NCBI GenBank assembly: GCA_008704415.1
Contig: VXIS01000207.1
Span: 1 to 64,000 of the forward strand
Source: Sphaerosporella brunnea
Lineage: Eukaryota > Ascomycota > Pezizomycetes > Pezizales > Pyronemataceae
Direction: 5' to 3'
Length of the DNA stretch: 64,000 nt
Part shown: positions 54,436-64,000 of the stretch, piece after piece
Layout of the letters: every line of letters starts with the position of its first letter
Numbering within the stretch: the stretch's first letter is position 1
The notes under the pieces: generated by a model
What the model was told of the DNA's origin: nothing
Database searches by the model: none
What the model saw: the letters and a program-made list of their open reading frames with translations, nothing else
Made by a program: the position numbers and the translations under genes

Positions 54436-55206
54436 TCACAACGCTATACTTCCACAAGTCTCACCATCCCCCTCGAGCTCCCACACCTCTCTCTCCCTCT
54501 CCTCCCCATAGAGCACTTCACAAACGCCGCCAATCGGCACATCCAGCACCGCATCCGTTCCCTTCCCCCACAGTTCCTTCCACAGCACCTTCTCCCCCTT
54601 CCTCCCCCGTACCATATCCTCCCACCTCTCCCGCCCATCGCCCACCTCCGCTGCTTCCTTCACATCCCCCTCGGTATACGCAGCCACCATACCGCCCACA
54701 TCAACCACGCTCTCCAGCGCGCCCAACGGCCTCGTCAACACACCCGTATTATACCCGGCCAACGCGGCAAACACATAGCACACGGCAACAACGAGGTAGC
54801 TCGGAATTACCAGGGCCCACCAGCGGCTGGGATAGTAGCTCACGCCGACGGCCTCCAGCGCGCCGCTGGGCAGGAATGCCCACACGATGTACAGGATGAA
54901 GGCGGCGTTTGCGATCACGTACAGCGTGAAGCCGTAGTACTCGTACGTCGGCACTTTGGGTGCGTACCGTGGCGTGCGCGAGCTGAGACGCGAGGAGGAG
55001 AGGATCCCTTCGCTGTCTGAGGAGTTGTCGGCGGTTGGCGTGGTGGGCCGCGAGGGTCGCAGGAGCGAGGTGAAAGAGGGGCTCGGGGGCAGTGGGGTCG
55101 GGGGCCGGTTGTAGAAGGGTGGTGCGAAGGAGGAGGGATGCAGGGACGGTGACGGCGGGTGCGGAGAGGGCGGCGCGAGTGTCGAAGGGAACGGTGTCCG
55201 AGGCAT
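54436..55206 (-). CDS. GPI19: GPI-GlcNAc transferase subunit P
   Basis: PIG-P/Gpi19 homologue, a small ER-membrane subunit of the complex that starts GPI synthesis. Single exon, 256 residues. About 85 N-terminal residues are Pro/Ser/Thr-rich and disordered. The PIG-P domain follows: PTYEYYGFTLYVIANAAFIL (first membrane segment), VWAFLP..GVSYYPSRWWALVIPSYLVVAVCYVFAAL (second segment), YNTGVLTRPL, and near the C-terminus DVPIGGVCEVLY, the conserved PIGxVxxVLY block. A possible GTGAGA donor near the end could remove the last ~8 residues; the simple stop is used here. SPT14, its catalytic partner, is in the same window. Confidence 0.9.
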   Translation of the reverse strand: MPRTPFPSTLAPPSPHPPSPSLHPSSFAPPFYNRPPTPLPPSPSFTSLLRPSRPTTPTADNSSDSEGILSSSRLSSRTPRYAPKVPTYEYYGFTLYVIANAAFILYIVWAFLPSGALEAVGVSYYPSRWWALVIPSYLVVAVCYVFAALAGYNTGVLTRPLGALESVVDVGGMVAAYTEGDVKEAAEVGDGRERWEDMVRGRKGEKVLWKELWGKGTDAVLDVPIGGVCEVLYGEEREREVWELEGDGETCGSIAL

Positions 55207-55616
55207 CGTGAAATCGTGAGGTCGTGAAGCGAGGTCAGGTTGCGAGTTGAAGGTCGCGGGCCCATCGCGGTTGAGTTGGCGCGTGGTGAGCTACTCTAAT
55301 CTAGGACGCGCGCAATGTTCATTTCGAGACTTTTTCCTTCCCGCACCCGTCTATTAAGAGAGACAGCAACGAATACATGATGTATGCACGGATCATCACA
55401 GTAAAAAAGACACAGTGAGAATTAAGAGTAAATCGCTAGAAGAAAAGGAGAAAGAGATAAAACAAACAAAATAAAAAATAAAATTGCAAAACTTGAACAC
55501 AGAGAGGTGTAATGATCGTTTTCTTCTACCCGAAACCAGAAAAAACAAATGCGTTATGCAAGTCTGACTGATATATCTCCGAAGACAAACGCCCGTGAAA
55601 TAATGCTACTTTTGTT
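55207..55616. other. 410-bp spacer, NUS1 3' end / GPI19 promoter
   Basis: AT-rich, A-runs around 55440-55490. Contains the GPI19 upstream region; no gene seen. Confidence 0.5.
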
Positions 55617-56838
55617 TTACCGTCCAAAACGCATCTCGGTCCTGGCGAACCGGTGGAGTGCTCGCAGGAATACCTGGTAGCCGACTCCCTGGTTGTCCTG
55701 AACATTGCTAAAGAACTGTCAGCGCGCAGGTAATGGGCAAATGAAGATGAACGAGCTCACTAGATCTCGGTGAGCCGAAGCTGCCAAGGGGGGTATCCCT
55801 TGAGGGTTATGCTCGAGGAGAAGAGAACCAACAAGTCAGGCTCATCCATGATAGTCTCTGTTCGTGGTTAGAACCATGTTGTTTCCAGCATAATGCCAAT
55901 ATCCGAAGCTCACCCTTGATTTCCGCATCGACAAGCTCAATGGAGACATCGTCACTGGACAATTTTCCGCGCTGGGCCATGTCGCAGAGCGTCTTCGTCA
56001 GGTCGACCAGCGATTCCCGTCCGTCCTCCTCGGAAATGAACATAACCTCCAAGTCAACATGTTGGTCCTCATCATCGGTTGAAACGTCACCGTTGGCGAA
56101 AGGACGAGAGTGCGGAGCGTGCACACGGAGAGTCGGGCGAGATCTGCCAAAATACAGACGCAGTTGCTGGGCCATGGCGCGGTGAGAGGTTGCAATGTAC
56201 GACTTGAGAATGCCTATGTGCCAGCTGTCAGTTCCGGTTTCCTTCTGTTCACGCCAGGGCACGCGCGAACCAGTTTTCTCATAGACGCTCAAACGAGGGA
56301 TACCGGCGCAGGCACACCAGCATGCGATTTCGGCGAGCTCGTCGATGAGCTTGTCCAGGCCGTCACGCTGAAGTTCCAAGACCACAGAAAGGTGCTTCGG
56401 GAACTTCCCCCTCTCCTTGAGATCACGCACATCCTTCTCGATCAGTTGCGGCGTGCGGTGGTGGTAGTAGAGCACCGAGATGGCATGGCTGTAGACCGTG
56501 TTGTATACCCAACGCAGTCGTAGGTATATCGAGAACAGCGTGTGTATCACTAGCAGAACAAACTTGTAGACCTGTGTCCACAGAAACCTGCGTACGGGCC
56601 CCTGGGCTACCTCATCTGGCGGTAGGTGCGACAGCACTAGGCGCTCCCGTTCCAGTGCTTCTGGGGTCTTCTTGCGAGAACGCAGAACGGCTTTGAAGGG
56701 CTCCGCACTGAACTGGGCCGCGGACGAGGAGACTCGGTTTCGTTGCGAATGGTGAAGCGGCGGTGTGGCTGAATTTGGACCCGATCCGGCGGAGGCCATA
56801 GTTGCAAGAAAAGTTGCGAATGACCAGAAAGATGGCAA
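55617..56838 (-). CDS. NUS1: cis-prenyltransferase regulatory subunit NUS1 (NgBR)
   Basis: Partner of the catalytic cis-prenyltransferase that makes dehydrodolichyl diphosphate at the ER, the source of dolichol. Exons 56838-56271, 56213-55914, 55857-55761 and 55707-55617; 1056 nt, 351 residues. The N-terminal half has a membrane segment (FVLLVIHTLFSIYLRLRW). The UPPS-like domain runs from HRTPQLIEKDVRDLKERGKFPKHLSVVLEL to CACAGIPRLSVYEKTG..ILKSY. The end, NVQDNQGVGYQVFLRALHR..RFGR, carries the RxG motif that human NUS1 needs for activity. Intron 1 is 57 bp and stop-free, so retention would add 19 residues; splicing restores the family spacing. Start may instead be the ATG at 56799 (MASAGSG). 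Confidence 0.92.
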
Positions 56839-57366
56839 GCAGTGAAAGTGGACAAAAACGAGGGAATCGAAGAGTTGTCAAGACTCAAGAAGGAAGGGGT
56901 TGCAGAAGTTGGAAAGCTTGGAAGACTGAACGAGGCGGTGCTGGATGGACGACGCTGCCGACGTCAAAACACGTACCACTCACTCACTTATCGTACAACT
57001 TCCAAGAGCAGAACGACATCTCGACAAAGGAAGCGCTCAACAGAACCAATGACAGCCACAGCTCTATGGAGACATTCACTCCATTCACTCCATTCACTCC
57101 ATCTAGGTTACAGATTTCTCGCGATCTACAGGAAGGGCATCTCGACAGTTGCATTTTATGATGCGGCTCAAAGGCGCAAGTGAAATCTGCGGTACGAATA
57201 CGCCACCTTCACCAGCCGATCACGGCCAGCGTGACAACTTGGTTATGCAACGGCTTCGCGTCCTGCACCAACACACTTACATAAGCAGCTGGGATTTGCT
57301 TAAGTAGGTTAGCGGAAGCGCCAACCCGCAGAATCAAAATCAGGAACGTTACACAAAGCCCCCTCT
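56839..57366. other. 528-bp divergent promoter region, NUS1 / PRS
   Basis: Contains a 9-bp direct repeat CATTCACTC in 3.3 copies at 57073-57102. No gene supported; ORFs here are short and unconserved. Confidence 0.55.
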
Positions 57367-60062
57367 ATGGTAAACCCCGCCATTTCCTTCCCTCCACGTC
57401 TGATTCATCGCGCCGCTCAACACACCCTCAACAACCCGTCCCGCCGAGACTTCCTCGCCCTTCTTCACCTGCCCGAACCGCTCCCCACAAAATCTTCGTA
57501 TATGGCCTCTGAGACCGCAGACAAGCTCGCCGCCATGTCCCTCAAAGACGTGCAGACCGTGTCCCACGGCCCCTGCAACAACATGCCTGAGTGGAAGGCT
57601 CAGCTAGAGACCGTGAAGAAGGGACTTCCTGAGCACTACGCTCTGACGAAGACCCTGGTTTTCAAGCCAAGTACACGTTCACCATCTGAGTAGATTCATT
57701 CGGGCATGATGATTGACATCTTCATTTTGTAGAGACCCCCAAGTCGCAGACTGCGGTCTTGATCATGGTCGTTGCGCTTGAAGACTCGGACACCAACTCG
57801 AGCTTGATTGCGAAGGCGTTGGACGTTAAGGAACCCCGTTTCGCGCAGGCGGATGCCGTCGAGGCGGCATTGGGTGTCAAGCCCGCTGATGGTAGGATTT
57901 CCCCTGTGATGTGGCGCTTGGTTCAGCCGCATGAGGGGTTGTTTATGATTCCCAATGCGTTTGCTAATTTCGAATAGCATCCCCCTTGGCCATCACAGCG
58001 GAAAATGCGGCTTCCGTTCAGGTTGCTTTCGACCTGCGCATTCTCGACGCAAAGGTGCCCGTTGGTGTCCACCCCTCGAGGTCGGATGTGACCGTTTTCA
58101 TTCGCGGAGCCGATATCAAGGCCCACCTTGACAAGACCGGTGTGAAGATCACTGTTATTGATTTCTCCTTGGCGGCAGTGTATGTTTCGAACAGAAATCA
58201 TGGGACGGGCCTTTCTGATCAAGATTGTGGCAGGCAATCAGCCTCCAAGCAGGTCACCTCTAAGCCCCCGATCAAGCAGGCTCCTAAGCAGACGATCGAG
58301 GGTGCTGAGCTTGTCGGTATCACTCTTGCGAAGGAGGAGGACTTCTCGGGTTGGTACCAGCAGGTGCTCACCAAGGGAGACATGTTGGACTACTACGACA
58401 TCTCGGGATGCTACATTCTTAAGGTACCATTGTGCGCTCGCAGCTCGCATATACAATGGCTAATTATACGTCTAGCCGTGGTCGTACGGAATTTGGGAGA
58501 GGGTTCAGCAATACTTCGACTCGCGAATCAAGAGCATGGGAGTGCAGAACTGCTACTTCCCTATGTTCGTCTCGGCCAAGGTCCTCGAGCGGGAAAAGGA
58601 CCACATTGAGGGTTTCGCCCCTGAGGTTGCCTGGGTCACCAAGGCGTACGATCCTCCCTCGTTGGTTGCAATGTCTGCAGCGGTTGACTGGTTTATAGCG
58701 GCCAGAAGGATCTGGAAGAGCACATCGCCATCCGTCCCACGTCCGAGACCGTCATGTACCCATACTATGCCAAGTGGATCCGGTCTCACCGTGACCTTCC
58801 TCTCCGCCTCAACCAGTGGAACTCGGTCGTCCGATGGGAGTTCAAGCACCCCCAGCCCTTCCTGCGTACTCGTGAGTTCCTTTGGCAGGAGGGTCACACT
58901 GCGCACATTGATTACCCCAGCGCCGATAAGGAGGTGATGCAGATCTTGGACTGGTACGAGGGAGTTTACAGAGATGTCCTGGCTGTTCCTGTGCGAAAGG
59001 GTAAGAAGACTGAGAACGAGAAGTTTGCGGGAGGTTTCTACACCACCACCTGCGAGGGCTACATCCCTGCCACTGGTCGTGGTATCCAGGGAGCCACTTC
59101 CCACTGTCTAGGTCAGAACTTCTCCAAGATGTTCAACATCACCGTCGAGGACCCCAAGTGGAAGGAGGGTGACCCAGAAGAGGCCAAGAAGCTCCATGTG
59201 TGGCAGAACTCCTGGGGTCTCTCCACTCGTGTCATTGGTGTCATGGTCATGATCCACAGTGACAACAAGGGTCTCGTCCTCCCCCCCAATGCGGCCCAGA
59301 TCCAAGTCGTCATTGTTCCTTGCGGAATCACTGCCAAGACCACCGAAGCCCAGCGCAAGGCCCTTACTGATGCCGTTTTGGATCTTGAGAAGACTCTCTC
59401 CGACGGCGGCATCCGCGTGCACGCGGATCTGAGAGATACCTACTCTCCTGGCTACAAGTTCAACGACTGGGAGCTGAAGGGAGTTCCGATCCGTCTAGAG
59501 TACGGCCCCAAGGATATCGAGAAGAACCAGGTCGTTGCTGTCCGCCGTGACACTGGTGTCAAGGAGAGCGTCTCGCTTCAGAACATCGCCCAGGAGCTTC
59601 AGACCCGTCTTACTACCATGCACCAGGATATGTTCAACAAGGCCAAGGAGGCCTATGACTCGCACGTTAAGCTTGTCAAGACCTGGGACGAGGTCGTTCC
59701 GGCACTGGACGCCAAGAACGTCATTCTCATGGCTCACTGTAAGTGCCAAGGGGTGGATTATGGCCGTGGGTATGGCTAACAAAGACAGGTGACGACCCTC
59801 AGTGTGAGGACGAAGTTAAGGAGAACAGCAAGGGCCGCGTTGACACTGAAGCGCCCGAGGACTCGAGGGCTCCTTCCATGGGTGCGAAGAGTTTGTGCAT
59901 CCCCTTCGACCAGCCCGACGGCAAGGACAAGATTGTGCCTGGTGTCACCAAGTGCGTGCATTGCGGAGAAAACGCCAAGGTATGTTCTTCTCGAAAACCC
60001 GGTCCAAGAATTTTTCTGACGTTATCGTGCAGCACTACACTCTGTTCGGTCGCTCTTACTAG
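57367..60062 (+). CDS. prolyl-tRNA synthetase, eukaryotic type
   Basis: Charges tRNA-Pro. Eight exons: 57367-57670, 57733-57891, 57978-58179, 58234-58423, 58476-58645, 58699-59738, 59789-59979 and 60033-60062; 2286 nt, 761 residues. The N-terminal ~200 residues resemble the YbaK-like (INS-type) domain fused to fungal ProRS ([11 protein letters not shown] to [12 protein letters not shown]). The class II core has [51 protein letters not shown] and [12 protein letters not shown]. The zinc-type C-terminal domain (CDDPQC.., CVHCGENAK) ends in FGRSY, the C-terminal Tyr typical of archaeal/eukaryotic ProRS. The first ~45 residues ([20 protein letters not shown]) are basic and presequence-like; a second in-frame ATG at 57502 (MASETADKL) would omit them. 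Confidence 0.94.
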
Positions 60063-60217
60063 ACTAAAGGCGAATAATCTGGGTTTTTTTTTCATTTTTG
60101 CTGGGTTTTTCAGAAATACAATATTTTGTTTTTTCAAGGGTATTATGCGTGCGGCGTGATTGCTTGTCCGGAAAGGTGTTATGGTATGTAGCATGCGAAA
60201 AAATCATTATGGTTGCC

Positions 60218-60248
<31 letters not shown>

Positions 60249-60847
60249 CACGATAAATCATGCCTGCTGATAGAACTTGACATGCGCAAACCTCCGAAGC
60301 AGGAGTGCTAGTTAAAAGCCCGCATTTTCGCCAATCGTGCATTTCTGGGTTAGACTGGGACCCAGCCATTTGGTAACGACGTCCCTTGCAGTCCTGCCTT
60401 TTCTACTTAAGTATGGACTGGCGGTGCCGGCGGAAGTCGTTCGTCCATATGTAAAGAACGTTTTTGTCTGCTGGAAGAACTTGCCCGACGATGAGAAGCC
60501 CGAGCATTCACCAATCACCGCTTTTATACCCATTACCCATCATCTAAATGCCTGCCTGCATGCAGTTTCTTTCCCAGATCTAAAGTTCGTCGACCAGCAT
60601 AACACTCTCTCGCGGACACCAAAAGTAAACTCCAGCACCCGGCACATTCGGGGTCCATTGGCACAGAGAGATTTCTCGGGGATACCTACAACAACATGCA
60701 TTATGTGTGAGGGAGAGGGGGGATGTCCTGCCCCGCTCCTTTCAATTACTTGTAGCTATCTGGTCCTTTTGCGGCCCTATAGTAGACTGTCTCGTCTCCG
60801 TCCGGCTAACCCCCCCAGCGCATTCCAGGAGAATGAAGTTTGATTTG
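60063..60847. other. spacer after PRS with 30-nt poly(T) run
   Basis: Holds the PRS 3' UTR and a run of 30 T at 60219-60248. A plus-strand ORF (60337-60843, 168 codons) has a plausible-looking middle part but no recognised domain and a frame running into low-quality sequence; not supported as a gene. Confidence 0.5.
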
Positions 60848-61387
60848 TACCGTATTATCTCGGCCATAAGGCAATTTCGACGGCGCGAAACTAGTGAAAG
60901 GTGGTGGGCGAAGAAAATCTTAGCGCGTGACGTATATGGAGACGCGATGGAGACGGCTCACGCCGCAACATCTCTCTGCGACACATCCTTTAAAGAACTC
61001 CACCAGAATTTATTTCAAGTAACTGTGTGCAGTATCCCGTTGCAAAAATAGACCGCTGATCTAAAACCCAGGCTCCAGTTAACCGTGAGCGCACCGGTCC
61101 GGCAAGGTAGACAAACCAGCACTACTTGTTCCACTGTTTTTGGCTCCAAAATGGGCAATTACTGAAGCGCAGTGTTGCTGGCTGCTGTGTGAGGTTGCTG
61201 CTGAGGCGTTGGCTGGGGCAGTCGTCGCTATGGTCTCCTTCTCGATGCTGTTTAAGGGTTTCTGTCACGCGAACTTTACTTACTAATTTTTTCTTCACCC
61301 ACCACCTTTCTCCAGGCGCCTCCTTACTGGTCGGCTTCCACTAGTTTCGCGCCGTCGAAATTGCCTTATGGCCGAGATAATACGGTA
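60848..61387. mobile_element. 540-bp TA-flanked TIR element (TACCGTATTAT family)
   Basis: 60848-60896 and 61339-61387 are inverted copies over 49 bp without mismatch, starting TACCGTATTATCTCGGCCAT. TA stands at both ends. The interior has no transposase-like ORF, so it is non-autonomous. Its ends resemble those of the nested element at 32873-32992. The perfect arms suggest it is younger than that copy. Confidence 0.85.
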
Positions 61388-61413
61388 TTCCACACCAGAC
61401 GCATAGAGTATAT

Positions 61414-61617
61414 TACCGTAAAAACTCACTTAAAAGAGACCCCCCCCAGATTTGGTTAGCGGCGAATAATTGCCTCATAGGGAAACTTTTGAGATTACTA
61501 AAGAGGGTTTTTGTTTTTCAGTGACTTCCTTTTGGAGACATTAAATTCCATATATGGCAATTATGTGCCGCTAACCAAATCTGGGGGGGGGTCTCTTTTA
61601 AGTGAGTTTTTACGGTA
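61414..61617. mobile_element. 204-bp TA-flanked MITE (TACCGTAAAAACTC family)
   Basis: The arms, about 50 bp, are inverted copies differing only in the length of a C/G run: they begin TACCGTAAAAACTCACTTAA, continue into AGAGACCCCCCC and end GGTTAGCGGC. TA flanks both sides. The core is about 100 bp and non-coding. One end of a relative is seen at about 2049-2062. It lies 195 bp upstream of the ENP1 start codon, within the likely promoter. Confidence 0.87.
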
Positions 61618-61811
61618 GGTGACTAAGCACGTCGACTAGCATGGTTGCACGTGAAGTCTTGGCAGCACGCACTGTGGGGCAAAAAATTAAGTTAGCGGCA
61701 CGACGAAATTTCAACACACACAACCGCCGAAGCGAACAGCGAAGCCGAGTGCGATAAACAATCCCCCAACGCCGCAATCCGCAGCCCGTACATCAGAGAA
61801 TAACGCCCCAA
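61618..61811. promoter_or_regulatory. ENP1 proximal promoter and leader
   Basis: The 194 bp between the MITE and the ENP1 ATG must hold the core promoter unless the MITE supplies it. GTTAGCGGC, also present in the MITE arms, recurs at about 61692-61700. No further element is assigned. Confidence 0.4.
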
Positions 61812-63197
61812 ATGCCGAAAGCTGTCTCCGCAGATGCGCGCCAGCAGCGCCGACACAACCCTCTTCACGAAGAACTGATTGAGTCATCCGACAACGGCCA
61901 CCTGCGCAAAGTCGCTCGCACCAAGCGCAAGGAAAAGCAAGACCGCCCCGAAGACTATGTCGACTCCGGCCTGTCCAAGCGCATTTTGCAGCTGGCGAAG
62001 GAGCAGCAAGACGAGATTGAAGAGGAGCGTGAGGCTGCCGCCACCGTGGGACAGCTGCCGGCAGGGAACGGCATCCCGTTTTTGGGTGCCGCGGGCCACA
62101 TGCGAATCGAGGAGGACGAAGAGTCGGACGAGGGGGATTATGAGGATTACGATTTTGGCGAGGAGGAGGAGGAGGTAGAAGAGGTTGAGGTCGAGGAGGG
62201 CGACGAGGAACTGTTCAACCGCTTCCTCCCGCAAGGACAGTTGGAGCAACGCATCTCGCTCGCCGACAAGATTCTGGAGAAGATCGCGGAGCACGAGGCC
62301 AAGCTTGCTGGCGCGCGCGGTGGTCCCCAGGAAGAAGAGGTACCGCAGCTGCCGCCAAAGGTGATAGAGGTCTACACGAAGTTCGCTTTCTCGTTCAGCA
62401 TGGCCTGGCAACATGGCTAACATCATTGCAGGGTTGGAATCTTGTTGTCGAGATACAAGTCCGGAAAGCTACCAAAGGCCTTCAAGATTATCCCCTCCCT
62501 GCGCAACTGGGAGGAAATCCTCTTCATCACTCGCCCCGACAAGTGGACTGCCAACGCATGTTACGAGGCGACAAAACTCTTTGCATCGCAAAAATCCTCG
62601 CAGTGCCAGAAGTTCCTGTCCATCATCCTCCTTGACCGTATCCGCGACGACATCCACGAGCACAAAAAGCTCAACGTGCATCTCTACAACAGCATCAAGA
62701 AGTCCCTGTACAAGCCTGCGGCCTTCTTTAAGGGCTTCCTCTCCCCCCTCGCCGAGTCCGGCACCTGCTCCCTGAAGGAAGCGCAGATCATCGGCTCCGT
62801 GCTGACTCGGATCTCCATCCCCGTGCTACACTCTGCTGCCGCTCTGCTGCGTCTTTGCGAGATGGACTACACCGGCCCTACTTCCGTCTTCATCAAGGTC
62901 CTCATCGACAAGAAGTATGCTCTCCCCTACAAGGTAGTCGACGCCATCGTCTTCCATTTTTTGCGCTTCAAGACGATACCCGACCAGCTGCCGCTGTTGT
63001 GGCACAAGAGTTTCCTGGCGTTCGCGGAGAGATACAGGAATGATATCACCGAGGACCAGAGGGACGCGTTGCTGGATCTGATTCTGGTCAAGGGACATCC
63101 ACTGATGGGACCTGAGATCAGAAGACAGCTCATTGCTGGCAGGGCCAGAGGAATGGAGAAGGAGATGATGGAGCATGACGATCTTATGATGGAGTAG
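61812..63197 (+). CDS. ENP1: bystin / ENP1 (40S biogenesis)
   Basis: Nucleolar and cytoplasmic factor needed for 18S rRNA processing and 40S export. Exons 61812-62380 and 62432-63197, 51-bp intron with a GGCTAAC branch, 444 residues. The N-terminal third is charged and ends in a long Asp/Glu stretch. The bystin domain then runs from FNRFLPQGQLEQRISLADKILEKI across the splice (VYTKVGILLSRYKSGKLPKAFKIIP) through NWEEILFITRPDKWTANACYEAT to LLWHKSFLAFAERYRNDITEDQRDALLDLI. This core is highly conserved, making the call secure. Confidence 0.96.
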
Positions 63198-63443
63198 GAG
63201 AGAAAAGAGTTCTTTGTCTTTGGGTTTATTGTTTACTCTGTTTTTCTCGGCGTTGGTAGAACAAAATATCATGACGGTTCGTTCGAAGCTGGTCGCGTCG
63301 CTTCCAATGCCTGTGTCTCGATGCTTCCATGCTTAAGTCTCCTAGAGAACCGCTCCATATTATTGCCAGCTAAGTAGCGTCACGTCCTACACCTGTTCCT
63401 TCCCCTGCCCCCTCTTCTCCTTTTCACCCCACCTTAAGCCAGC

Positions 63444-63844
63444 TTATGCCTTCTTCTTGCCCTGCTGCTGGGCGGCAAGCTTGGCGCGCTTCTTCTGGGA
63501 ACTTTTGATCATAACCATGCTGAGGAACGAGCCTACGACGGCAATGCCGAAGAGAATGATCATCATGGGGATCCGAATGGCCCACACTCTGGGCGGGAAG
63601 AAGTTATGCAGCTCGATGTTTTCGTCTACGAAGGGCTGTTTTCACGGGCGTCAACTACTGGGAGTCGGCCGGCGTAAGGGTGGGGGGGGGGGGAGAAGCA
63701 ACCATGAATAAGGTCCACACGGTGTAGTAGGCGAAAACCACGGTCGCGATTATGATCATGGTCAGGCCGGCGAGTTGGGCGAGCTGTGCACACGCGCGTA
63801 AGCTTTCTGGTTTAGGGGGGCTGCTAAGAGCTGGTGCGCACCAT
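63444..63844 (-). CDS. DPM2: dolichol-phosphate mannose synthase subunit 2
   Basis: Small ER-membrane subunit that stabilises DPM1; in mammals it also joins the GPI-GlcNAc transferase. Three coding exons: 63844-63842 (the ATG alone), 63783-63703 and 63635-63444; 276 nt, 91 residues against about 84 in man. The two membrane segments are AGLTMIIIATVVFAYYTVWTL and IPMMIILFGIAVVGSFLSMVMI, joined by FMPFVDENIELHNFFPPRVWAIR, the family's conserved loop (FxPRxxA). The tail is Lys/Gln-rich. The ATG-only exon is inferred: the second exon lacks an in-frame upstream ATG, and ATG|GTGCGC with a CACAG acceptor fits. Introns are 58 and 67 bp. Confidence 0.86.
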
Positions 63845-64000
63845 GATTGTAGATTGTAAAAACGACGAAGGCGAGGAAGGAAGTGTCAATGAGCGTGTAT
63901 GTGTGGCTGTTAAGGAGCGGAAGTTGTGGTTGTTGTCGGGTTGCAGACTGGAGCCTCGTCGTTTGTGCTTCGGTGGTCAGTTCTTCAGCTCACTCCGAGT
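63845..64000. other. DPM2 upstream region
   Basis: Leader and promoter side of DPM2 up to the window edge. No other feature recognised. Confidence 0.4.

Noticed and set aside
60337..60843. 168-codon ORF as a transposase fragment inside the 60.8-kb element
   Set aside because: It ends before the left arm of the element and shows no DDE or helix-turn-helix motif.

Overview
The window is nuclear DNA of a filamentous ascomycete (Pezizomycotina-like fungus). The evidence is many short spliceosomal introns (mostly 52-78 bp, GT..AG, often with a CTAAC or CTGAC branch site), intron-bearing housekeeping genes of fungal type, a tRNA-Leu with a short anticodon-loop intron, and a chromodomain Ty3/gypsy retroelement. 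The class cannot be fixed from sequence alone. I reconstructed 32 protein genes by joining exons. Nearly all joined frames total a multiple of three and match the usual length of their families.

Layout. 1-1.9 kb: the 3' end of a Ty3/gypsy element with its LTR, abutting a tandem-repeat array that carries remnants of a coding region. 2.9-12.4 kb: RPB4, a U1A/U2B''-type spliceosomal protein, tRNA-Leu(AAG), eIF2B-delta (GCD2), helicase ROK1, threonine synthase. 13.5-20.9 kb: an FAD monooxygenase, phosphomannomutase SEC53, the ribosome-recycling ABC protein RLI1, COX23. 21-31.6 kb: helicase DBP6, SPT14/PIG-A, chaperonin CCT6, eIF1A, eIF2B-epsilon (GCD6). 31.7-33.4 kb: tRNA-Lys(CTT), then a pile of short terminal-inverted-repeat elements. 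33.4-49.3 kb: GPI8, a NIPSNAP-like protein, RPL10, ENP2, tubulin cofactor B, alanyl-tRNA synthetase, a DUF167 protein, DPM1. 50.3-60.1 kb: RPL13, a 2OG-Fe(II) oxygenase, SNF7, GPI19/PIG-P, NUS1, prolyl-tRNA synthetase. 60.8-61.6 kb: two more inverted-repeat elements. 61.8-63.8 kb: ENP1 and DPM2.

Two themes stand out. The first is translation and ribosome assembly: RLI1, eIF1A, two eIF2B subunits, two tRNA synthetases, two ribosomal proteins, ROK1, DBP6, ENP1, ENP2 and two tRNAs. The second is the dolichol-mannose and GPI-anchor route: SEC53 makes Man-1-P, NUS1 serves dolichol synthesis, DPM1 and DPM2 make Dol-P-Man, SPT14 and GPI19 (and DPM2 in mammals) act in the first GPI step, and GPI8 attaches the anchor. 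These seven genes lie within about 48 kb but are interspersed with unrelated genes, on both strands, each with its own promoter.

The most useful novelties are gene-structure details: an in-frame upstream start that would give alanyl-tRNA synthetase a mitochondrial presequence, micro-exons of 12 and 13 nt, a DPM2 first coding exon consisting only of ATG, recurrent GTTTGT donor sites, and nested or abutting non-autonomous TA-flanked elements.
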